The notes beneath the pieces are model-generated. The model ran no database searches. It was not told the origin of the DNA and worked only from the letters and a program-made list of their open reading frames with translations. This document shows positions 1-8,600 of a stretch of 64,000 nt of DNA, piece by piece. The number at the start of each line of letters is the position of its first letter. Within the stretch, counting starts at the first letter, position 1. Source of the DNA: G963667675 sp964291545 (GTDB lineage: Bacteria > Chloroflexota > Dehalococcoidia > Lucifugimonadales > UBA3495); contig OZ219861.1 of assembly GCA_964291545.2 (NCBI GenBank), forward strand, positions 372,001-436,000, written 5' to 3'. The position numbers and the translations under genes are program-made.

Positions 1-1
1 G

Positions 2-79
2 CTGCTGGAGGACGGCAAGCATTCCGGTACCCTGCCGGGCCGGGTGGTCCGCAATCCCCTGTACAACTCAGACGCGTAG
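2..79 (+). CDS. 3' end of an unidentified protein, cut by the left edge
   Basis: An open frame runs from the window edge to a TAG at 77-79. It encodes the last 25 residues of a protein ending in GRVVRNPLYNSDA. The stretch is too short to assign a family. It is followed 51 nt later by a strong intrinsic terminator in the same orientation, which supports it being the true end of a transcribed gene. Confidence 0.5.
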   Translation: MLEDGKHSGTLPGRVVRNPLYNSDA

Positions 80-130
80 GAGTGTCCTTCACCGGCGGCG
101 TTGTGACCCGGCAGACATCCCAAGATAGCA

Positions 131-171
131 AACGGGCGGCCCAGCTTAGACAGGCCGCCCGTTCTCGTTTT
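131..171 (+). terminator. Intrinsic terminator, convergent position
   Basis: An 11-bp perfect stem (AACGGGCGGCC / GGCCGCCCGTT) with an 11-nt loop is followed by CTCGTTTTG on the plus strand. It lies between the end of the left-edge gene and the end of the convergent flavin oxidoreductase. Read on the minus strand the U tract is weak (TTTGCTAT), so it works best for the plus-strand gene and perhaps partly for both. Confidence 0.75.
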
Positions 172-198
172 GCGTTGTTGGGGCCGCGACAGCGCAGT

Positions 199-1464
199 TT
201 AGTCCCCTGCAGTAAGCTGTTCGGCTTCTTGAGTCACCTCGGCTTCCACCGGCTTGTTGGTGGCGGGATCCACCTCGAAGGGACTGTACAACTCTAGTTC
301 TTTGGCCATCTCGTGTATGGCCGGGATGACTTCCTCGCCCTTCAGCCGGAGGCTGCGCATGGTGTCCTCGTGGGTCATGGAGCCGTCGCCGTCCCAGAGG
401 AAGATGCTGCCGGGCCGCAGGTACTCCAGCACGTGGCGAATCTTGGGAATCACCGTCTTGGGCGTGCCCGAGATGATGCTGTAACTGGTGGTCTGGTCCT
501 CGTAGGCGACGCCCTCGCCGGCCCGGCCCGCGACTAATGCGGAACGGGTGGGGAGCAACCCCCGGCGTTGGGTGTGGCCGGGAAGACTCATTATGGCATT
601 GTTGTTGGTGCCCTCGTTGCCGGCCAGGAAGGGGTTGCTGGGGCCCTGCACGTACTTCCTGCCCACCTGGTCGGCCAGTTCATCAGTCTCGTCCACGTGC
701 ACCTTGAACACGTAGGCTGTGTTCTGCGTCCCGGCCTCGTATCCCAACTCCGCGGCGGTGTCCTTGTAAAACTGGAAGCACTGCTTGGTCGGCTCCAGCG
801 CAGTGGCCAGCATGACGTATGGGTAGCGGTGCTCGGCCGCCCACTGCACCGTCCTGGGGCTCGCGATGCCGGGAATCCAGACCGGGGGGTGAGGCTTCTG
901 GTAGGGCATGGCCCAGGGGTTCACGTAGCGGTACTGGTAGTGCTTGCCCTCCCAGCGGAAGGGGCCCGGCGTGGTCCATGCCTTGATGATAAAGTCGTGG
1001 GCTTCCTGGAACCGCTCCCAGTTATGGGTCGGAGGGGCGTTGTGGGCGATGCTCTCCCGGCCGGTGCCCCGTACAAAACCCGACACCAGGCGGCCGCGGG
1101 AAATCATGTCGATTATCGACAGTTGCTCCACCAGCCACAATGGGTCTTCCCAGATGGGCAGGATGTTGCCCAACAGGACGATCTTGGCCTTCTTGGACTG
1201 GCGGGCGTATATGGCCGCCTCCAGATTCATCACGCTGCCCATGCAGAAGGGGGTGCTGTGGTGCTCGTTGATGTTGATGGCGTCGAAGCCGACCTCCTCG
1301 GCGTACAGGTACTCGTCTATGTAGCGGTTGTAGAGTTCGGCGCCCAGCTTGGAGTCGTAAATCTCGTTGCTCAGAGTCAGGTCCTTGATGGGCAGTCCGG
1401 TAGCGCCGAAATATCCCGACGCCGGGTCCTGGTAGGGGCGCTCTGTGACGTGACCGATGAACAT
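199..1464 (-). CDS. LLM-class flavin-dependent oxidoreductase, tandem copy 1
   Basis: Bacterial luciferase-like (TIM-barrel) flavin monooxygenase of about 421 residues. Members use reduced FMN or F420 to oxidise small organic molecules; the substrate here is unknown. Visible family signatures are the N-terminal barrel strands, EEVGFDAININEHH near residue 65, the segment WLVEQLSIIDMISRGRL, and VWIPGIASPRTV in the C-terminal half. The ATG at 1464 is preceded by AAGGAG at 6 nt spacing; a longer frame to 1500 has no such signal. It is the 3'-most of three tandem paralogs, each with its own promoter. It differs from copies 2 and 3 most clearly in a hypervariable stretch (roughly 560-480 on the plus strand: HTQRRGLLPTRSALVAGRAG). 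Such amplifications are a known trait of SAR202-type Chloroflexota. Confidence 0.9.
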   Translation of the reverse strand: MFIGHVTERPYQDPASGYFGATGLPIKDLTLSNEIYDSKLGAELYNRYIDEYLYAEEVGFDAININEHHSTPFCMGSVMNLEAAIYARQSKKAKIVLLGNILPIWEDPLWLVEQLSIIDMISRGRLVSGFVRGTGRESIAHNAPPTHNWERFQEAHDFIIKAWTTPGPFRWEGKHYQYRYVNPWAMPYQKPHPPVWIPGIASPRTVQWAAEHRYPYVMLATALEPTKQCFQFYKDTAAELGYEAGTQNTAYVFKVHVDETDELADQVGRKYVQGPSNPFLAGNEGTNNNAIMSLPGHTQRRGLLPTRSALVAGRAGEGVAYEDQTTSYSIISGTPKTVIPKIRHVLEYLRPGSIFLWDGDGSMTHEDTMRSLRLKGEEVIPAIHEMAKELELYSPFEVDPATNKPVEAEVTQEAEQLTAGD

Positions 1465-1534
1465 CGACTTCTCCTTGGGGACAGGGTGTGCCGGCAGCAA
1501 TCCCTGCCCGGATCAGCGTCTTGGTGACTTTGCT

Positions 1535-1563
1535 ATGGTAGCGATACGACGGCCTGGGGTCAA
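1535..1563 (-). promoter_or_regulatory. Promoter of flavin oxidoreductase copy 1
   Basis: On the minus strand: TTGACC, 17-bp spacer, TACCAT. The same arrangement is found before copies 2 and 3. The -10 sits inside GCTACCATAGC, a short dyad shared with copy 2 and nearly so with copy 3. The start codon lies about 70 nt downstream. Confidence 0.7.
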
Positions 1564-1594
1564 TCGCAGGCGAGGCCGACGGGTGAAGCAGACT

Positions 1595-2851
1595 TTATGT
1601 CTGCCCCTCGGCGACGGGCTCGGGCTCTATCCGCTTGTTGGTGGCCGGGTCAACCTCGAAGGGGCTGTAGAGCTCCAGTTCTTTGGCCATCTCGTGTATG
1701 GCCGGCAGTACTTCCTCGCCCTTCAAGCGTAGGCTGCGCATGGTGTCCTCGTGGCTCATGGCCCCGTCGCCGTCCCATAGGAAGATACTCCCGGGCCGCA
1801 GGTATTCCAGCACGTGGCGGATCTTGGGTATGACCGTCTTGGGCGTGCCCGAGATGATGCTGTAGTTTTCAATCTGCTCTTCGTAGGGACGGGCGCCCGA
1901 CCCTCCGCCCCGGGCCATGGTCTGAACCTTGGAGGTGGGGAGCCGAGCGGTGCGGGACCGCAGCCCCGGCAGGTTGACGATCGCAACATTACTGGCGCCC
2001 TCGTTGCCGGCCAGGAAGGGGTTGCTGGGGCCCTGCACGAACTTCCGGCCTACCTCCTCGGCCAGCTCCTCCGTCTCGTCCACGTGCACCTTGAACACGT
2101 AGGCCGTGTTCTGTGTCCCGGCCTCGTACCCAAACTCCGCGGCAGTGTCCCGGTACAGTTGGAAGCTCTGCTTGGTGGGCTCCATTTCGGTGGCCAGCAT
2201 GACGTATGGGTAGCGGTGCTCGGCAGCCCACTGCACCGTCCTGACGCTGGCGATACCGGGAATCCAGATGGGCGGGTGGGGCTTCTGGTAGGGCATGGCC
2301 CAGGGATTCACGTAGCGGTACTGGTAGTGCTTCCCCTCCCAGCGGAAGGGGCCAGGGGTGGTCCAGGCCTTGACGATGAAATCGTGGGCTTCCTGGAACC
2401 GTTCCCAGTTGTTGGCCGGTGGCGCGTTGTGGGAGATTTGCTCTCGCCCGCCGCCCCGCACAAAGCCCGACACCAGGCGGCCCCGGGAGATCATGTCGAT
2501 TATCGACAACTGCTCAACCAGCCACAGGGGGTCGTCCCAAATGGGCAGGATGTTGCCCAGCAGCACTATTTTGGCATTCTTGGACTGCCGGGCGTAGATG
2601 GCCGCCTCCAGGTTCATGACGCCGCCCATGCAGAAGGGCGTGCTGTGGTGCTCGTTGATGTTAATCGCGTCGAAGCCCACTTCCTCGGCGTACAGGTACT
2701 CGTCGATGTAGCGGTTGTAAAGCTCGGCGCCCAGCTTGGAGTTGTATATCTCGTTGCTTAGGGTCAGGTCCTTGATGGGGAGTCCGGCAGCGCCGAAATA
2801 CCCCGACGTGGGGTCCTGATAGGGGCGCTCGGTGACGTGACCGATGAACAT
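1595..2851 (-). CDS. LLM-class flavin-dependent oxidoreductase, tandem copy 2
   Basis: Paralog of the neighbouring copies (418 residues), nearly identical over the barrel core and different in the variable stretch near residue 300 (SRTARLPTSKVQTMARGGG). The ATG at 2851 follows GGAAGGAG and is preferred over an in-frame start 7 codons upstream. Same inferred role: FMN- or F420-dependent oxidation of an unknown small molecule in the cytoplasm. It has its own TTGACC-N17-TACCAT promoter, so the array is three separately promoted genes rather than one operon. Confidence 0.9.
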   Translation of the reverse strand: MFIGHVTERPYQDPTSGYFGAAGLPIKDLTLSNEIYNSKLGAELYNRYIDEYLYAEEVGFDAININEHHSTPFCMGGVMNLEAAIYARQSKNAKIVLLGNILPIWDDPLWLVEQLSIIDMISRGRLVSGFVRGGGREQISHNAPPANNWERFQEAHDFIVKAWTTPGPFRWEGKHYQYRYVNPWAMPYQKPHPPIWIPGIASVRTVQWAAEHRYPYVMLATEMEPTKQSFQLYRDTAAEFGYEAGTQNTAYVFKVHVDETEELAEEVGRKFVQGPSNPFLAGNEGASNVAIVNLPGLRSRTARLPTSKVQTMARGGGSGARPYEEQIENYSIISGTPKTVIPKIRHVLEYLRPGSIFLWDGDGAMSHEDTMRSLRLKGEEVLPAIHEMAKELELYSPFEVDPATNKRIEPEPVAEGQT

Positions 2852-2923
2852 GTCCTTCTCCTTCCATAGCAAGGGAGAACCAGAGGCAATCGCTGCACGC
2901 GGCTGAGTCGTTGGACCTCTGCT

Positions 2924-2952
2924 ATGGTAGCGATACCCAGGCCTTGGGTCAA
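2924..2952 (-). promoter_or_regulatory. Promoter of flavin oxidoreductase copy 2
   Basis: Minus strand TTGACC, 17-bp spacer, TACCAT. The spacer sequence is largely the same as that of copy 1, showing that the promoter was duplicated with the gene. Confidence 0.7.
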
Positions 2953-2971
2953 ACGCAGGCGAGGGCGCTGC

Positions 2972-3006
2972 ATCCAGTAATTCCGGCTCGGAGGCCGGAA
3001 TCCAGG
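2972..3006. repeat. Dispersed-repeat-like inverted repeat
   Basis: ATTCCGGC (2980-2987), 6-nt loop and GCCGGAAT (2994-3001), flanked by CATCCAG and CCAGGG. It resembles the common bacterial intergenic 'TGGATTCC...GGAATCCA' repeat. It lies in the stretch between the copy 2 promoter and the HNH-like gene. Confidence 0.5.
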
Positions 3007-3071
3007 GGTGGGGGACTGGGCTATGTTCCAGTTTGATGAAGTAGCCGAAAATGGCGGAGGGCCCGGGCCCT

Positions 3072-3293
3072 TTAGCACTCAGAGCAGACTACCAGGCAAT
3101 TCTCGGCGGTCTCGGGGCCGTCCTCCTGCACCGGGCGAACGTCCCATCCCCACTGGCCCTGCTTGCCCCGGCTGGGAAACCCGAGCATGGCATTGCACCG
3201 GTCACCGCCATGGGCACATTCCGCCGCTTGGCATTCGCACTTGCTTCCCGCCCGTATCCAGGCTTCCTGTACTACGTCGCCGGGGAATTCCAT
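3072..3293 (-). CDS. Degenerate HNH-like cysteine-rich small protein
   Basis: A 73-residue protein with KCECQ, ECAHGGDRCN and a C-terminal CLVVCSEC, the spacing of zinc-binding cysteines in small HNH-endonuclease-like proteins. The family usually has W-E-x-H-H before the final CxxC and ends with CHxxT. Here the segment reads GWDVRPVQEDG and the protein stops at CSEC, so the catalytic histidines and tail are missing. The ATG at 3293 has a good Shine-Dalgarno (GAGGTGG, about 4 nt spacing), which argues for a real gene. It sits between flavin oxidoreductase copies 2 and 3 and reads the same way. Function unknown; a nucleic-acid-binding zinc protein without nuclease activity is one reading. Confidence 0.6.
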   Translation of the reverse strand: MEFPGDVVQEAWIRAGSKCECQAAECAHGGDRCNAMLGFPSRGKQGQWGWDVRPVQEDGPETAENCLVVCSEC

Positions 3294-3377
3294 TGTTCCA
3301 CCTCGAAACGTAGAATCATCCGCAGCGGGGACGCGACGATTATCTTGACAAGGGATTCCCGGTGGGTGAAGTCTCTT

Positions 3378-4643
3378 TTAGGCCTGTCCTTTGGCTGGTC
3401 CGGCGGCAGGCTCGGGTTCTACCCGCTTGTTGGTGGCCGGATCGACCTCGAAGGGGCTGTAAAGCTCCAACTCCTTGGCCATCTCGTGTATGGCCGGGAG
3501 GACCTCCTCGCCCTTCAGCCGCAGGCTGCGCATGGTGTCCTCGTGGCTCATGGAGCCGTCGCCATCCCACAAGAAAATGCTGCCGGGCCGCAGGTATTCC
3601 AGCACGTGGCGAATCCTGGGTATCACCGTCTTGGGCGTGCCCGAGATGATGCTGTACTTCTCGATCTGCTCTTCGTAGGGACGCTGGCCCGATCCCCCGC
3701 CTCTTGCCACCGTCTGCACATTGCGAGTGGGGAGCAGAGCGCTGCGGGACCGCAATCCCGGCAGCATGGTGGTGGCCAGGTTGTTGGTGCCCTCGTTGCC
3801 GGCAAGGAAGGGGTTGCTGGGGCCCTGCACGAACTTCCGGCCCACCTCGTCGGCCAACTCTTCCGTCTCGTCCACGTGCACCTTGAACACATAGGCCGTG
3901 TTCTGCGTCCCGGCCTCGTAGCCCAACTCCGCAGCGGTGTCCCGGTATAGCTGGTACGACTGCTTGGTGGGCTCCAACTCGGTGGCCAGCATGACGTAGG
4001 GGTAGCGGTGCTCCGCCGCCCACTGTACCGTCCTGACGCTGGCGATGCCGGGAATCCAGATGGGCGGGTGGGGCTTCTGGTAGGGCATGGCCCAGGGGTT
4101 CACGTAGCGGTACTGGTAATGCTTCCCCTCCCAGCGAAAGGGGCCAGGCGTGGTCCAAGCCTTGACGATGAAGTCATGGGCCTCTTCGAACCGCTCCCAG
4201 TTGTTGGCCGGAGGCGCGTTGTGGGAGATGCTCTCACGCCCTCCTCCACGCACGAAACCCGACACCAGGCGGCCCCGGGAAATCATGTCGATAATCGACA
4301 GTTGCTCCACCAGCCACAGGGGGTCGTCCCAAATCGGCAGGATGTTGCCCAGCAGGACTATCTTGGCCTTCTTGGACTGCCGGGCGTAGATGGCGGCCTC
4401 CAGGTTCATGACGCCGCCCATGCAGAAGGGGGTGCTGTGGTGCTCGTTGATGTTGATGGCGTCGAAGCCAACTTCCTCGGCGTACAGGTACTCGTCGATG
4501 TATCGATTGTAGAGCTCCGCCCCCAGCTTGGAGTCGTATATCTCGTTGCTCAGGGTCAGGTCCTTGATGGGGAGTCCGGCAGCGCCGAAATACCCAGATG
4601 CCGGGTCCTGATAGGGGCGCTCGGTGACGTGACCGATGAACAT
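3378..4643 (-). CDS. LLM-class flavin-dependent oxidoreductase, tandem copy 3
   Basis: Third paralog, 421 residues, starting MFIGHVTERP at 4643 with AAGGAG upstream (spacing 6). It is very close to copy 2 in sequence, including the variable region (SRSALLPTRNVQTVARGGG). It shares the conserved EEVGFDAININEHH and SIIDMISRGRLVSGFVRG segments. Role as for the other copies. Being first in the transcriptional direction and adjacent to an SDR gene, it may be the ancestral copy, but that is inference. Confidence 0.9.
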   Translation of the reverse strand: MFIGHVTERPYQDPASGYFGAAGLPIKDLTLSNEIYDSKLGAELYNRYIDEYLYAEEVGFDAININEHHSTPFCMGGVMNLEAAIYARQSKKAKIVLLGNILPIWDDPLWLVEQLSIIDMISRGRLVSGFVRGGGRESISHNAPPANNWERFEEAHDFIVKAWTTPGPFRWEGKHYQYRYVNPWAMPYQKPHPPIWIPGIASVRTVQWAAEHRYPYVMLATELEPTKQSYQLYRDTAAELGYEAGTQNTAYVFKVHVDETEELADEVGRKFVQGPSNPFLAGNEGTNNLATTMLPGLRSRSALLPTRNVQTVARGGGSGQRPYEEQIEKYSIISGTPKTVIPRIRHVLEYLRPGSIFLWDGDGSMSHEDTMRSLRLKGEEVLPAIHEMAKELELYSPFEVDPATNKRVEPEPAAGPAKGQA

Positions 4644-4714
4644 CGATTTCTCCTTCCGTAGCCGGGGGGAGCCAGGGACAGTCCCTGCGTGGGACAGCTT
4701 CGATAACCTTGGCT

Positions 4715-4743
4715 ATGGTAGCAACGCCGTCCGGCAGCGTCAA
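4715..4743 (-). promoter_or_regulatory. Promoter of flavin oxidoreductase copy 3
   Basis: Minus strand TTGACG, 17-bp spacer, TACCAT, matching the promoters of copies 1 and 2 in hexamers and spacing, though the spacer has diverged. A start for the gene lies about 65 nt downstream. Confidence 0.7.
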
Positions 4744-4792
4744 GCAGATTTGCCGGCTGGGACATTCGGCCCCAGGGAGAGATGAAACGTGC

Positions 4793-5611
4793 TCAGTAGT
4801 AGACGGACTCGCCGGTTCCGCCGTCGGCCATGATCACCTCGCCGTTGATGGCCCAGGCCTTGTCCGACGCCAGGAAGGCAGCCAGATAACCGATCTCCGA
4901 GGCGTCCACCATGCGGCAGATTGCGTTGCTCTGGGACGAGCCGGGGGAGAACATGTGCTCTTCCAGTTCTTCAGCCGTAACGCCTTCTTTTGAAGCCAGG
5001 TCGGCGAACATGCCGGGGGTGCGCTCGGTGCGGGTGGCGCCGGGGTGGATGCAATTAACCGTGATGCCATGCCTGCCAAGCTGGAGGGAGAGGGTCTTGG
5101 TCATGTGCACCAGGGACACGTTGCGCGCCCCTCCGCTGAGATTGCCGGCCCGGCGGGCGTTGCCGCCGCTAATGTTGATGATGCGGCCCCATCCCTGTTC
5201 CTTCAGGAAGGGAATTGCGGCGCGGGCGCAGCGCAGCGACCCCACGTACTTCACGTGGAAGTCGTACAGCAGGTCGTCATCGTTGACCGTCTCGATGGGG
5301 CCCTTGGCGCCAGGCGAGCCGCCGGGATACGACCCGCTATTGACCAGCACGTGAAGGCCACCCAGCTTTTCCGCAGCTTCAGCTACCACCCGGTCGACCT
5401 GCTCCTTGCTGGTCACGTCCATGGGCAGGGGCAGCACCCGCCGCTCCGTTTCCTGGGCGATTTCTTTGGCCGTTTCTTCAAGGGCAGCCTGGGTACGGGC
5501 CGAAATAGCCACGGCGGCCCCCTCCCGCGCCAACTGGCGAGCGATGGCCTTGCCGATGCCCTTGCTGCCGCCAACCACCAGGGCTCGCTTGCCTTCCAGT
5601 CCAAAGTCCAT
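4793..5611 (-). CDS. SDR-family oxidoreductase lacking the catalytic tyrosine
   Basis: A classical-length short-chain dehydrogenase/reductase (272 residues). The Rossmann glycine motif GGSKGIG lies near residue 14 and the C-terminal GEVIMADGG is typical. The ATG at 5611 has GGAGG 8 nt upstream; a longer in-frame start at 5659 would overlap the preceding gene and lacks a ribosome site. The active site is unusual: the NNAG motif reads VNSGS, and where YxxxK is expected the sequence is LVHMTK, so the lysine is present but the tyrosine position holds Val. A subset of SDRs with this pattern exists and may not be dehydrogenases in the usual way. It is 32 nt downstream of the ISP-like gene and upstream of the flavin oxidoreductases. 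Confidence 0.85.
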   Translation of the reverse strand: MDFGLEGKRALVVGGSKGIGKAIARQLAREGAAVAISARTQAALEETAKEIAQETERRVLPLPMDVTSKEQVDRVVAEAAEKLGGLHVLVNSGSYPGGSPGAKGPIETVNDDDLLYDFHVKYVGSLRCARAAIPFLKEQGWGRIINISGGNARRAGNLSGGARNVSLVHMTKTLSLQLGRHGITVNCIHPGATRTERTPGMFADLASKEGVTAEELEEHMFSPGSSQSNAICRMVDASEIGYLAAFLASDKAWAINGEVIMADGGTGESVYY

Positions 5612-5643
5612 ATCGTGTGCCTCCACTTGCAAGAATTGGGTTC

Positions 5644-8600
5644 TCAGGGTGCCGGCCATTGGTACGCCTCGGTCTTCACCTCTTGGTAGTTGGCATCCAA
5701 GGCCGGTTGCAATAGCAGGATGGCCGCGATCCTACGAGCCATATCTTCCACTTCATGCACCTCAGGGTTGGTCAGAGGGCGACCCAGCAGCAGCTCTTCC
5801 CTGTACGATAGCCACTTCTTCATCACCTGGTAACCGCCGATTACGTAGTCCCAAACACCCGAAGGAACATTGCTCCAATATGCCTGGTCGTTCAGGTACA
5901 CGTCGCAGGTCTGCTCTCCCAGGCAAGCCAGAACACCATCCAACGACATGCCTAGTCGCTCCGCTCCGGCCTGCATGGCCTCCCGTTCTTCAGGCTTGTA
6001 TTCGCGCTGAACCACCTTGCCCTTGCCTGGCATGACCACGTTGTTTTGCCCCTTGTGGCCCCATCCGGCACTAACGGCCAACTCGCTGTCCTTTAGCTGG
6101 TCGCCTCCTTCCCGGCTGATTACCCCGACAGCACGTAATTCAGGAAGGATATCTCCGGAGGTTACGCCGGGGACCGAATGCTCGGTGTCCAAGAGGGCTG
6201 CCACCTGCTTGCCCAACTCCGCAGACCTATCCAAGGCATCTTTTGTGTTAGGCAGAGGGATTCTAGGCCAGTCCTGGCTGATGCCGTCGGCATTCTCCTC
6301 AAGGTAAACAGGCGAGAACCCGACGGAGAGAGTGTGCATCCAGACCAAGCTGGCGGTTTCCGTAGCAGAATCGGGATTTGTGATGCCCAATGAATCCAGA
6401 TATTGCCGCGCGTTGGGAGACAGGTTGGCGGTTATTTTGCCTTCCGTGAAAAGAGTCGGGCTAAGCAGGATGGGGAAATGTCGTGCATGGCCAGATACGC
6501 TGTCATAGTCACACACCAGCCGCGAAAAGAAGAACGGTGCGCCTTCCGACCGCTTGTCGGCAGTATCACGGGTGATCAACCACATATTGTCCGGAATTGT
6601 ACGCAAAGCGAGGAGTTCAGGACTTGGACGCGAAAAGAGCGGCTGTATAGCAGGGTCTAGATAGGCGATGCGCACGTCGAAAGGTTTGAACGGGTAGCGA
6701 ACGACACTCGCAAGACTAAAGGTCGCTTTGTCTGTCAGTAATGACCGAGTCTTCTCAGCATCAAACTCCCCAGAAGATTTCATGAACCGGGGCTCAATTG
6801 AGCGTATCGCTTCATCTGATACGCCACTGTCAAGGTAAGTGCGGAGTTTTTCAAAATGGTCCATTTGCGTGGGGAATACTATGAGTGAGTTTCCGCGCCG
6901 TTCAATCGGCCCGTTATGTGGAGGGGCGGCACACAGGTCGGCAACCTTCGGCCACCGCTGATACTCAGCTTGTACTTTGTAGTGTTTGAAAGAAAAACGG
7001 TTAGCGGATTGCGGGTGGACGCTTTCGTAACCGGCGTTGATGTCTGGAACCGTAAGGCTCTCCGATAACTCAGCCCGCTTGTTCACACCCCAAAAGTGGC
7101 GGAACCGGACCGTCGGTTGTACGTCTCGGGTTGCTTTGCGGACCATCAACCCTATGGCGGTGCCTACGCGGATACCCGCCTTGTTGAACTCAGTAGAGAA
7201 CACGCTGGGGTCGGGTTTACCATCGGGAGTAAGTTTTCCAGTCTCACGACTATCGCCGTTCATGCAGTCGAACCAGAGTTTATCGAATCCAGCCACTAGC
7301 CTCTGCCGCATGACCACAAAGGACGGGTCGCTCAGATAAGAGAAATTAGAGATGTAGCAGACCACGCCTTTGCCGGTCTGCTCGGCGATTCGCCGCTCCG
7401 CCAAACGAAAGAAGCGGACGTACAGTTCGTCGAGATTGAACTTCTTGATGCCCCAGCCGCCCTTGTCCACGGCCAGGTTGAGCTTTTCTTTGTACGGCTC
7501 CACCAGCCCGCCTTCCTCTTGGGGGCTGACCCCGGCGAAAGCGTTGTAAGGCGGGTTGCCCAAGATTACCAGGATAGGCTTCTGCTGCTTGACTCCGTCA
7601 GCATTAGCTCGCTCATTCAGTAACTCGGGAAAGTGGGTAAGCATCGCCTGGAATGCTTTTTCCTTTTCCGGGTCCATCGGCTCCCATCCGGTAAGGGCAT
7701 TGGTAAGATAGACGCCAACTCGCTCCTGTCCCTGTGCATCTAGGGGCGCTCCCAAATTCTGCAACAAGAGCCCCAATTGCAGGTGGGCAACCACAAAGGA
7801 AGCCGGAAGGATTTCGAAACCAAAGATGCGGGTCATGGCCGCCTTTTTCAGGTCGCTAGCAACCAGGGCACCGCCGCCCTTAGATTGCAACGTCTCGGCA
7901 ATGCGCTTGAGAACCTCCACCAGATACGAGCCGGTACCGTTGCCTGGGTCCAGTACGTAGACGTTGGGGTCGGCCAAGCCGTCGGGCAGGTCCAATTCTT
8001 CTCGGAGCACAGTGTCCACCCGTTCCACCATATAGCGGACAATCTCCGGCGGTGTGAACCACACGCCCAGGTCTTTGCGTAGCTGCGGGTCGAAGGCCTG
8101 CAAAAACGGCTCATAGAAATACTGTACCGCCTGTCCCTCGTCGAACTCCGCGAAAAATGATGCCCGGTCTACCCTGTTGAGTGCCGACGCGGTCCAGTCC
8201 AATACCTCTACCAGTCCCAAAGGTCCTAGCTTTCCGGGGATTGCTATCTGCGCGAATAAGTCCCGGATCATGGGGACGCGCAGCGTCCAGACAGCGGTGC
8301 GCCAATCGAACCGGTCTGTTGAGGTGGGAGGATGGTCATTCGACCACAGCACCCATGACGAAAATACGCCATAGAAAAGGGTCTGCACCAAAGTAGAGCG
8401 GAAGAACTGTTCGCCCTTTGGTCCATCGAAGGTCAGTCCCAGACCTTTCTCGAGGGCAGAGCGCAGGTCAGTCAACCCAGGCCCCTCTTTGGCGCGGACC
8501 CTGTCCATTGCGGTGCGGGCATACGAGGCCAGGAACCACGCTACTTCCTGCGGCGAGGCTATGGGTGCTCCGTGGCGCATTACCCGGCTCAAGTATTCAG

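Noticed and set aside
568..2761. Long plus-strand open frames opposite flavin oxidoreductases
   Set aside because: They are antisense to strongly conserved genes and arise from high third-position GC; no ribosome sites.
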